A stretch of 64,000 nt of DNA from Albifimbria verrucaria (lineage: Eukaryota; Ascomycota; Sordariomycetes; Hypocreales; Stachybotryaceae): assembly GCA_020081605.1 (NCBI GenBank), contig JAHREC010000018.1:2852001-2916000 (forward strand), in the 5' to 3' direction. Shown piece after piece: positions 35,855 to 46,506 of this stretch; positions within the stretch are counted from its first letter, which is position 1; every line of letters starts with the position of its first letter. Under the pieces are notes generated by a model. That model made no database searches, was not told where the DNA came from, and was given only the letters and a program-made list of their open reading frames with translations. The position numbers and the translations under genes are program-made.

Positions 35855-36803
35855 TCAGCTATCGCCTTCCTCATCCTCTTCACCGTCAGGTGTTTCGGTC
35901 TCTGTTCTCGATTTCTTCGACGGCTGTGCAGATTCAGTATCTGTCTTGCGCTTCGTCCCAGAGGTGTTTGGGGCGGTACCAGGGTTGCTGCCTTCGGATT
36001 TGTTATCATCAGGACCCTTGTTGTTGTCACGATCCATCGCAGCGACCTCTTCAGCAGTCAAGAAGCGACCTCCTGGTCCACGTGGTCTGCGCATGGCATG
36101 GTTATGGCGCGACTCGTGGAGATACGGCTTACGGCCCTTAGAAGTCAATCTCAACTGCTCCTCTAGTCGTTGTCGGGCAACCCGTCGCTTCAAAATACGA
36201 TGGAACTGCTTTGCATTGACATAGAGAGGGATTCTTCGACCGCGTTTTGGGGCATTTCTGGTGATTGCGGATGTTGCATCGCCTGAGCAGGTGGCATCTG
36301 TGGTGGTGCCACCCCAGGCCGCTGACCGGCATGGCTCATCATGGCGGGCGCATTAGGCACGCCGGGACTCGTAACTTGGCTTAGTCTGCGGCCCGAGATC
36401 TGTGCGATGGGGTTCATTCTTGGCGATTGGCGACCATCTTTCTTAGAATTGGCGCCGCCCATGCGAGGAGAACTTTGGGGCATGTTAGGATCGGAATGCA
36501 TGTAAGGGTAGTTGGAGCCGGAAGCCGCGGCAGTCGCGGCCATTGCGGCGGCCTGGATGCCCGGCATGCCATACGGGACCTGTTGCATGCCCTGCTGGGG
36601 CACGCCGTACTGTGTTTGATACATGTTGTGGTTTTGCGTTTGGGCTTGCTGTTGCGGCTGTGTTCCGATGATGGGGAGGTCTGCGCCGCGTGCTGGTTGA
36701 TACTGTGATTCGTCGGCGAAGTGATGCCGTTACCTGTGGTGGAGTTGGCGTAACCTGAGTGTGTATTCTGCTGTTGTTGTGGGTATTGCGCGTAGTCCAT
36801 CAT
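35855..36803 (-). CDS. HAP2: CCAAT-binding factor subunit HAP2 (NF-YA/HapB)
   Basis: A single exon. The N-terminal half is Gln/Met/Pro-rich (YAQYPQQQQN; QQGMQQVPYGMPGIQ) and probably disordered. The NF-YA core follows: the subunit-association helix YVNAKQFHRILKRRVARQR, a linker, then the DNA-binding part PYLHESRHNHAMRRPRGPGG with RFLTAEE. The tail is Lys/Ser/Glu-rich (KRKTDTESAQPSKKSR). HAP2 joins HAP3 and HAP5 to bind CCAAT boxes; in filamentous fungi it also works with the iron/redox regulator HapX. Two single-base losses lie near 36673 and 36225, the second immediately before YVNAKQF. With them the gene has 317 codons. ATG 36803 starts MMDYAQ. Confidence 0.95.
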
Positions 36804-38855
36804 CCGACGGGATGAGGCTCTCTAGGTGTCGCGATGAACCGTGTTCTACAACGCGATCCGTCTCACTCCAATGAGAAGCGGGAGAAGGGTAACAGATTCA
36901 CGGTAGTGGAATTGGTGAGATCCGGGGTGGTCAGTGCAAAAGCCAGTAAGAAACGGACGGTGGATAGCTGCAGCGGGGATGCTTGTAGGAGGGTTAAATG
37001 CGTGTGGTTTGGGTATTGTTGGGCACGACGTGTTGGGATAGCTCCGACAGCTGGGTGGTTGCAGATACCCTGGACCCTTTGGGCTGCGAAGATACTGACT
37101 GGTCCTGCGTGAATGCGCTGGCAGGTAGACGGGACTACTGGTGACTCCAAGCTGCCAACCGTGACAGGTGCTGGTGGTGCGTAATGTCAAAGGTAGACGA
37201 CAAATGGCGTAGGCGCAATCAATAGACCGGCCACGTGAGATTTGGGGAGAATCTGCCGGTCCAACGTCGAAGACGAGGAGCGGGAGCTAGGAAGGGACAG
37301 ACGAAACAGAGCAATGCCTTGCCTCGTCAGTGCCTCTTGACGGAGCACTAGAGTAAATCTGTCCAACCAAAGGCGTTAGCTCAGAGGTATATAAGTTGGA
37401 AGCTAGGATGACGGGACGGCAAGCGACGAAAAAATGGGGAACCATGAACAGGGCTGCCGGCGGCTGCTGGCGGGGAGCCACACAGATGATGCGTTGGCAG
37501 AGCTGGTTGCATGACGGAATCTGCATTGGCAAGCTAGAGCCCCTCCCCAACCCCATTCCAAGCCAACTGGCTGGGAGAAGCCTCCAGGGAAAGGCTCCCA
37601 CTCAGCGGTGGCGCAAACGAGACAAGTAAGAAATTGGGATCGGACCACTGCAGGGTGTGGAGTGAAGGTGTGCACCATCCAAGATAAGCCCGGCAAAACG
37701 TGCGTTAGGCCGAAGCGGCAATGAGCTTGGTTGGAACTTCATATCGAACGGGAGTGCAGATGCTGTGCATGGGAGAATGCCATAGTCGCCCTAGAAAGGC
37801 GACGTACTGGACATAACGGGGCATGCGTTGGACAGATTGAGGCAAAAGGAAACAACGGGAGAACAGAGATGTGGTGGTAGTGGGAGTGGGCGGCCCCGAC
37901 TCCGGGGAGCGAGTAGCGAGCGGGCGGAGGGTGGATGGCAATGTGAAATGTCGGAAGACTGCATGAATCAGGCAGGTATCTCCCACATCCAGATATCCTG
38001 TTCCTGGTCCTGGTGCAACCGAAGTGAGGCCAAAAGTAAGTGAAAGATGATACGTACCTCGCGGGTGAGAGCCGTGCTTCCTGACCGGTGCAAGAAGGAG
38101 GGTACTCGTTCACGTCTGTTATTGCAATGTCAGCGGGGACTGATCGGGCGGCTGACACCAGATAAAGATTGAGTCGATATCTGAGAGGTGGGTGTGATAG
38201 GCAAGGGATTGAAGGACGCCACAGGGATCGTTGGTTGATAACAACGAAGCCCGTGAGACGATGGGGATATTGAATTGAATATGCGTAAAGGTGGAAGAAA
38301 AATCTCAGTGCAACGCAACGATGTCATGGTCGGGGCAAAGACAAGAGGGCCAGGCCATGGACGAGCTGGGCACGGGGAATAAAGGAATAGAGGGTGGCTG
38401 ACGGAGGGCTACATACCTTTGTGTGACGAAAGTTGGTGGTTGGGTTGGGCTCGGTCCCGGCGGTGATGAGAGGCAAATTACCACGCGACGACACGCCTGA
38501 AAAAACCGAAGCTCTTGGACTGAATGGTCAAGAAGACAGATGAAGGGAAATAGGCTACCGCAGGTACGAATCGTCACCTGACGGGCGCAAATACCCAATA
38601 AAGACAGCGACGTTGAAGCTGGCGACGATGATAGGGCCTCAGTTGTCGCGAAGGTCGAAGAGTCGACAGTGACGCGGAGAAAAGCGTGCTGATTTGTCGA
38701 AAGGCTGGGGAAAACCCGAGCTTCGACGAGGGGGTGGGTGGGCGTGCCTTGTCTCGCCTGGGTGGGCTCTGACAGAGCGCAGCGTTGCGCGTCTGCTGGT
38801 TTTCTCTCACCTCACTTGGGAGTGTGAGGAACCTTGCTGCATGCGCGGGCGTACC

Positions 38856-38925
38856 ACACACACGCACACACACGGGCGGGCGGGCGAGCGGGCAGAGACA
38901 GAGACAGATAGAGAGCCAGAGCGAT
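38856..38925. repeat. Compound microsatellite
   Basis: Adjacent CA repeats, GGGC repeats and GACA/GATA-like repeats follow each other over about 70 bp. Confidence 0.8.
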
Positions 38926-41900
38926 AGCTGCTCAGCGACTTGCAACGCGTGCGCAGTGACGATGACAGTGAGTGAGACTCTCAGCTTCGTGTGCAGAGTG
39001 AGCCCGCAGGGGTGGCCGGGTCCAGTCGCGCGAAGTCGCGTCGCACGCGGTCTGGGCGTCCTGAGCGCTGAGTGGGCGATTTTTCTTGTTTCGGCCCAGA
39101 GCGAGGAGCTTGCTGCTCGGTCGGTAGTCGAGCAACGGTAAGGCTTGGTCTGGTCTTTGCCGTGCGCTTGCGGCCTCTGTTTGGCTCACCAAGAGGTCAG
39201 TGGGCAGACGGAGGACAGGGCGTGTTAGTCGAGCTGCTGTGAATGGCCAGCGGGAAAAGTAGAGACTCGAATGTTTCGAGGGCCGAGCGAGCGAATGAAT
39301 TTGATTGCTCGAGGACAGCCTACTTCTTTTTTCCCTCTCTGCGGCGGTGGGTGGAGGAGGCAGAGGGTTGGAATGATTGGCCGTGGAAAGGATGAGAGGA
39401 AGGACGAGGGAAATGCGAAGAGATGATTTGAGGGGCGGGGGACCAGAGTCTTTTCATATCTGTGACTGGCTGATTCAGCCCCTGCAGTGGGGCCGCCTTT
39501 GATTTGCTGGCGACATGACGTGATACACCGCTATACAGTGTGATTATGCGGGTGCTTGGGCCTACCGCCGTGGAAACCCGCAGCTGCTTCTCAGTCAATG
39601 CACTGTAACCGGACTGTGCGCGTACGGCATCACTCTGTGGCTCCACTTGGGGGCGTGAGGTTGCCTGTTTCCCTCCAATTAATCCAATACTTGACCTGGG
39701 TTAATTGGGCCAGGTAGCTACAATACCTTAGCCGATGTACCCTCAGCCTTCTGCAAAGGGCTCCTGGACGGAGATCCTTTCCTTGCCCAACATGAGCCGC
39801 TTGTTAATTACCTGTCCGTCTCCCCGGCCCAACATCCATCACAGCTCACCAGTGGCCTGCCACGAGCATGAACCTCCCTCTCATCTATCAAGCTCGCCGC
39901 GTGTAGCTGTTTTCGAGCGATCGTGATACACATGTGCTGCCCTCCAAACCCCTACCGTGACTTCAAAGTGACGTTCCAACGGCCTCGACTAATACCAGAC
40001 CGCTCTCTCGCATTTCCGCTCGCCCAAGTGACGACATCGGCTTGAACCGGAGAAGCTGTCCCCTCCCTCACACAATCGGCACGATCGAGCCCAGTCGCGG
40101 GGAGGGTGGGTGTGAGTTGGCAGCTACTGTACCTCCGTACAACCCGCTTCGCCTCTGCCTTGGTGAGGCACCAACACGCAACTGCAGGCCGAGGCAGCCC
40201 GCTCACCCTCGCCGGTTACCGGAGGAAATGCGCATTCCCCCAACGTTGGAGGCTCGGTCGACAGCGAGCCAGGCGGCTCAAAGCGCTGTGCATCCCATTG
40301 CATGGAAGCAGGGGCGGCATGTACAATGCTCACGCACAGAACGGCCGTTAGGCTACCATCTGTGACACCGGCATGTCCGAGAACGCGTGACTTGACGACA
40401 ATCCGTGAGGCGGCTACACGTGATGGGGTCGTATGGAGATGGGCGTTGCCAGCGCCAGCAGACTTATTTCCTTTGATATTACATCACAAACAAGGCATTG
40501 TACACTCCGTCATTGTTTTCGTTTTTCAAAAGACGACTCTACCTTCGGGACCTCTGGACTTGGCTATGACGGTACAAGGCTGAGACCCAAGTGGCCAAAA
40601 GTCGGTGTGGAAACCACTGTTGTCTCGGTGCCAAAGATACAAAGCAGCATGCCCTCTGACGCCTCCATCCAAGAAGTCTAGAACCAAACTTCTTTCGACC
40701 TGTGCGTTGACTTCAGCTGCACGAAGAAAAGAGCAGCTATGCAAGCAGGGTTCTGTCCCGTCCCTACCGCATGAATACATTCCAGGTCCTGTGACCTCCA
40801 TGATATACAACAGCACAGCGAAAGCCTGGCCGGGCTACCTGGCAGCTCAGAGTTCGGTCCTACTCAAGACGTTGCGTAATTGCCAGGGTGCTGCTTGGGT
40901 GATCGAAGCGAAAAGGTTTGACGTATCATGCATGTGCCGCCGGCAATCGCCCTCATCGATAAGCAGCCTCGAAAACTCTCAATGGCTTGGATTTGGTCGG
41001 CTCTTGAATTACTCTATAGATGTGACGCCAATTGCTACGGCCTTAGAGACTAAGTACAGGCTTGTTGGAATGGAGCAATTGCATGGACGTAATCCACGAC
41101 ATCACATCCACCGTTTGTCACTTAACCCAGCCTGCCCGTGGCACAACGGGCTTAGAATCATGGCTGATACACGTAGCCACACTCTCCGTAGGACCGAGTA
41201 ATTTTGACAGGGCTACGACAGGGATGTCAGAGAGGGCAAATTAGCTCTGAACTCTTGAAGTGCGTCTCATGACAACAACCAAGATTTAACATTCCAAATT
41301 TCGGATTTAAAAGGAAGACCAGCTTGCCTGGATGTAGGTATCATCTCCGAAGGGTGTGACCCAGAATTTGCCGATCCATCTTCCATGGTATCATGGTTAT
41401 CAGGGCAAGGATCAACCGTTTATCTGCGGTACAGTCCCGATTGCTCCGTAATTAGGGCTGTGACGCTGTCGTAACCGAAATGACGATTCCAAGTCTATCC
41501 CGTACATAGTATTATTTGGTTCCTTCTCTTCATTCGGCTTCGGTATAGTCTGATATTGAGGCCCGAGCACACCCAAATTTGTGCACCGGCTTGGGAACAG
41601 GCCTTGATAATTGCAGTTCAATCATGTGTTGCAGCGGTCTGACACCTTGGGCTTCGAGAGACCGCTCTATGCAAACTCGGGAACTCTTTCTACATTGTTC
41701 GTCGTAATCGATTCCTACATATAGAATATTTCGATAATTATAGGCCAGTAAGCTATTGGAGAATCGCATTTTAAGGCATTTCAAGCTGTCCAACCAGAAA
41801 TCAGGATGACGACCCGATCCGGTGTTGGCTTGTGCACGCAATGAGCGACTCGAAATGACCAACATCGCACATTGACTACCATATCCAACGCGAGCCATCT

Positions 41901-44345
41901 CGTTCTTTAGTATTTTCTACCTTGATCTCGATCCTTTTCTATATTCTCCAGCTATTTGTAGATGTGAGAATGAACAGAGTTGGCTTACACAGAGATAGGT
42001 ATGGTCACGAACTTGTGAAGTACATCAACACATTCCATTGTCCAACAAACAGATAGTCGACCTGCCACTACAATATCTTTCTGTGGTAGCTTGTTATTGC
42101 CTACTATTGTCCCCTCCACGAGTCATTCTTCCGAACCACATCTTAGCTCCATTGTCCGTTTCTTCCCATTCATGGGTGTCGGCGCGTGGAGCAATATGCT
42201 ATCCTCCAATATGGGATACACGATGGATTGTCTTGATCACAACGATATTGGCCGAGTGTTATGTCAATGCAATTCTGACGTCGCCCTCGTGTGTGCTTTT
42301 ATCAGGAACTCTAGCGCTGGTCAAGGACAAGAACCTATAAACAACGGGATGCAAAAGCGGCTGTGCCGAGCCATGTTGTGAGCATATATTTCCTCCATCA
42401 GCCGTCCTCGTTAAATTCCATCATCTAAAAGCAAAACTGGTTAATTAAACACTGCCTCTTTATGTTGTTGTACAAGTAGTAACGACCAATGGGCCCCAAC
42501 TCTGGTTGTGACAATCTAACTACATGTCATGTAGAAATCACCGCTCATGTCGATGGGGTTATGCTGATCGACCCAGGTAGCTCATTGTAAATCGTCAAGC
42601 AAATTGCACAGATGGTATGGAAATAGGGTCTTCGTCCAACCCTGTTTGCGAATGCTACCGCGTCAGACTCGCCGGGGCTGACCCATGCTGATACAAGACT
42701 TGGGTCACAGTCTAAGGTATTACAATCTGGCCCGCCTACTATTAGACGATTACGATAGTCGGCAGTTCTAGGCACTTGTATTAAGTGACAGTGAGAAATG
42801 AGGAGTAACAAGCTCATGTTCATATGCGGAGAAGCATAGTATGCTTCCAAAATTAGAAGCCGGCCGTGGACGGCCCTCTCTACCTGCAAGCTGGTACGAC
42901 AGGTATCACGGCGTCTACTTGGTTTCGGGAATGATCTTTCAGGATCCAATCAACAACGAACTGCCATGGGGAAGCGAGGAATAGTGGGCGAAGCGCCAAC
43001 ACAGCTTTGCCAGGGTAATCTGGACGAATCAGTTCAGATGAGCCTGGCAATGAGTCTTAGTTGCTTTCTACGAGTAGTTAAGTCTTTAGCGCCCGAGAAA
43101 CATCCTTCAGAGGTGGGCGAAGGTTTGGATTTCTCTCTTCATGGGTGAGGGTGCGGCCGAATAAAGTACTCCTACGTAGTGGAGCTAGATATCAAGGAAG
43201 AAGGGGTATGGAACAAACTCATGAAGGCCTTCTTGTCTATGTCGACCTTGCAACACTGAGATTATGGACTGTATTGCCTAACCCCGATCCAAGAGAAGAG
43301 CGAACACAGGTGGCAGTTCTTAAACGCCCGGTTTTCGACATGATACCAGGTGGTACGCGAGGTATTCCAATGTACAGGTAAACAACAAAGGAGATGTATC
43401 GTCCGGTCACAGGCGGGTACCATCCGGTGTTCTTGACCAGTCATTTCATGAATTGCTTTCTAACCCGAAGGTCTGTTCAGCGGCAAAAAGAAACGCTCCG
43501 ACTGGCGAGCAGAAGCTTCTTGCTCCACCGGAAGGCCTTCTTTACGGCATCTGGTGAGATCTTAATCTCTGGGTGGCCACTTCTTGGGGTCCTTCGCTGT
43601 TAGCCCGTTGGTCGAGAACCGCGGAGGGATCAACAACAGATGTACGTGGCGCTTAGAAGCATGGCCACAGCTGGTAGTGGACGTTAGGGGCCATCAAGAG
43701 GGTGGCAGGCATAAAGGTATGGACTTGTGGGAAGCGGTATGGTAAATAAGCTTGTTGTCGGCGCTTCCAGCAGGAGGTGTGTTATCCTGTGTGTAAGCGC
43801 GCGCAGAACAAGACCAACACGATGCAATTGGTTCCGCAACCACCCAGGAATGCCAGATTATGAAGGACGGCATGGCAACCCCGGTGCTTCATGTGGCGCG
43901 CGCACCTTTAAGCGATGCGGTCGAAAATGCGGTCTTGGTATGATCGTGGATGGCTACCAGCCACAAGCATGGACGCTGAAGAAGGGCGGCGCCTCGAAGT
44001 CAGGGAGCACAGAGCACTTTGATTGCTCAACGTGAGGTAGCCGCGCGCAGATTGAGGCAGTCTAACTGGGTCTTGCCAGAGAAAATAGATATTTGGCTTA
44101 GATCAAGGGGCTGCTGCAGGGCGGTTGATGGGGGATATTGAGGAGAAGGACGGAAAAGAATATACATATAATGAAGATGGAATGCCTCGCTGAAGATGAA
44201 GCAATCACATTTCATTCTCAACTTCCTAGATCTATCTGAGCAGCTGGTCTCAGATTAGCTATATACTTGCATTTCTTGAACACCATCTCGGCTCGTGGGC
44301 ATTTGGTTCTTCCAAACCAACAGCAACAACCAGCAAACAGCGCAT

Positions 44346-44390
44346 ACCATCATCATCACCAACACCAACACCAACACCACCACCAAGCCT
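44346..44390. repeat. CAT/CACCAA repeat tract
   Basis: CATCATCATC is followed by about four ACCAAC units and CAC triplets. It is open in one frame as His/Gln repeats, but no gene is recognisable. Confidence 0.7.
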
Positions 44391-44789
44391 TGTGCGCACC
44401 GCTGGAGCTCAGATACGCGAGGCGACAAACGGTAAACAAGCATATATCACACCAGAGCCTTTGCTCAACCCCAATCACACCGGTTCCGTTGGCTAGCTGC
44501 GCGCTTGGGAACGAGGACACCCCTGTGACAGGCAACTTTGCAGTCTCACACAACGAATCAGACCAAGGGTCGCGACTAAAGAGGGGCCAGTCCGTCCTCA
44601 GAGATCCCGGCGCCAACAGGTACCGAATCAACGAATCGCAGCGGTGACTGTCGAGTGGAGATCGCAGCGTGCCCAAGAGTTTGGAAGACTAGGGTTCGGT
44701 GTCGTGGTCCGTTGCCAAATAAAGGAACTTGGCAGAGAGGCAGACTGAGCAGCCCTGGCCATAAGGGGTACGTACCTTGTTTTTGTTCT

Positions 44790-45792
44790 TCCTTACCTTA
44801 CCTTTCCAGTGCCTACCTTACCTACTAGCTGGCTGTAGCTACCTACCTCCTACCTACCTTTAGCTACAGCACACCCCTCCCTACCCTGCCCTCCCTCCCT
44901 CTTTAGCGTCGCGCTGCTTTTACTCTCCTGTCAATCTTTCATCCCTCCTCCCAACACCATCCACTCATTCGTCCGTCCCATCTTCCATCATCACATTGCC
45001 CTTGCCTAAGCCTGATTTTTGCACTTCGTCACTCCCTCTCTCTCCTCTTTGTTCCTCACTTCGTCTCGGAACCCATGTCTCTCTCGTCTTTCCCTTCGCT
45101 CTTGTTTCCGTTTCCTACTTTATCACCACAAGGCCGATGAGCTATCAATAGCTTCAAGCATATCCACTACCCACGTTTCCTTCCCCTCTTGGCCCGTTTA
45201 CATGGCCCTCGCCTATTCTAACAGGCCAAATCTTCACCAGATCAAACAAAAGGCACGCACACGCTCACACGCGCCCAATCCAACGCTCGCACGCCCCACC
45301 CCTGTCTCGTCTCACGGCTCCGGAGCCCTGCCTCAAACAAGTGCGCCGGCGCATATCCAAAACACAGCCCTGGCTTGCCGCCAGCCCCTCCCGTGACGCC
45401 CTCTGGACCTCTCACCTCACTTCTCACGCCTCCTGGCCTGCTCCACTTACATTACACGCCCATCCTGATCCAGCGCTCTCTCAACTGCAAGCGCCGCCAA
45501 ACCTGCCTACAGGAATATACATACATACATAACCTCCTCGTGCCGCCTGCCCACTTTGCTCGCCAGGCTTCAACCACCGTGGTTCTTTGCCCACCTCTCC
45601 CTCTCTCTCTCTCTACCTTCTCTCCCTCCTCACTCTACCCTTCGTCGCCGACCCTAAGGCATCTCAAGTATATCAATAGAGTCTGTATACAATCATACAG
45701 ACTTAACTTGACTTAACTTGATCCTTCTCCGGAGTCTTCTACCAAGCCCTTCCTTTCTCTCGACATCTGGGTATCCTATCTCCTCTGACAAT
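44790..45792 (+). promoter_or_regulatory. TACCT-rich and pyrimidine-rich leader of the 45.8 kb gene
   Basis: A block of repeated CCTTACCT/ACCTACCT words (about 44795-44870) is followed by roughly 900 bp of C/T-rich sequence up to the ATG at 45793. This resembles the long pyrimidine-rich promoters and 5' UTRs of regulated or strongly expressed fungal genes. The start site is not identifiable by eye. Confidence 0.4.
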
Positions 45793-46506
45793 ATGCCTGC
45801 TGCAAACAAGCCGAAGCTGGGCAAGCTCACCACGCCTATCACGGCTACCTTTCCTCCGACATCACCTCGGCAAACACGGCCACCTTTCCTCCGAAATCAC
45901 CTCGGCCACCACGGCCACGCCCTTGTCCGCCGTCTCTTTTCACATCAAGTCGGAACCCGACTACATCAAGACGCCTATCAGCCCTCCTTCAGCATACACC
46001 GACTTCCTCACCAAGGCCATTGCGCTTGGCTCGCCCACTGCCGCATCCTCTGGGGAGTCGACGCCCGACTCCATCCCCGGCACCGCCGCCAGCAGTGACC
46101 ACTCCGAGTGCTCCTGCAAGTGTGATCGCTCGCCGCCCACCTCAAACCCCAGCAAGTCTTCTCCTCCGGCTACGGCTCCTTCGTTCCTCCCAGTCCCTTT
46201 CCCACATCGGCGCCAATGTCCGCCCCGCCTACCGGTGCGACATCTTTCCCTAGCATGAAGCTGCCGCCAAGCCCAGCTTTGTCCAATCTAGATTCTCCCA
46301 GCATTCCTAGGTCACCCTTCAGTGCCCGCTGTGTTCACTCCTCATTCGATTGGGAGGCGGCTCTAAAGCATCGCTTCGCCGAGCAGAAGAAACAGAAGTC
46401 TTCCTGGACCAGCGTCCGCCACATCAGGGAGGTCGTCACTAGGACCGTCACTTACACGCCAAGGATGGAGCCAGCTCCTCGGGGCAAGCGCCGCAAGGTC
46501 GAGTGA
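45793..46506 (+). CDS. Uncharacterised fungal protein with conserved-looking ends
   Basis: I recognise the style but no named family. It opens MPAANKPKLGKLTTPITATF, then a repeat (below), then SFHIKSEPDYIKTPISPPSA, YTDFLTKAIALGSP and Ser/Pro-rich disorder. It ends FSARCVHSSFDWEAALKHRF, then SVRHIREVVTRTVTYTPRM and a basic tail GKRRKVE that looks like a nuclear localisation signal. Three single-base losses are inferred: one in each copy of the duplicated unit at 45847-45916 and one near 46190. Restored, it has 239 codons. Short conserved blocks in a disordered, SP-motif-rich protein with a C-terminal basic patch suggest a nuclear regulatory or phosphorylation-controlled protein; that is inference. 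Confidence 0.65.
45847..45916 (+). repeat. In-gene tandem duplication, 35 bp unit as sequenced
   Basis: Two adjacent copies beginning ACCTTTCCTCCGA differ at only a few bases. Each probably lost one C (CCC to CC), so the true unit would be 36 bp, or 12 codons, encoding TFPSDITSANTA and TFPSEITSATTA. Confidence 0.75.

Larger units (their letters stand above)
36804..44789. other. Eight-kilobase stretch without a recognisable gene
   Basis: Upstream of HAP2 and upstream of the 45.8 kb gene. The left third (to about 39.3 kb) may be promoter and leader of HAP2. I checked the larger open frames (for example 41530-41898 minus, 42545-42949 minus, 43727-44035 plus) and saw no family, membrane pattern or motif. 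No terminal repeats or transposase motifs are recognisable. Two simple-repeat patches are listed separately. Decayed mobile DNA is possible but not shown. Confidence 0.5.

Noticed and set aside
41412..43600. Possible decayed genes or transposon in the 41-43.6 kb stretch
   Set aside because: Open frames are short and overlapping, and I could see no transposase, reverse transcriptase or terminal-repeat motif. I cannot support a feature beyond noting the gap.
43727..44035. Short Cys-containing frame that might be a small secreted protein
   Set aside because: No signal peptide at its start and no ordered Cys pattern; likely chance.
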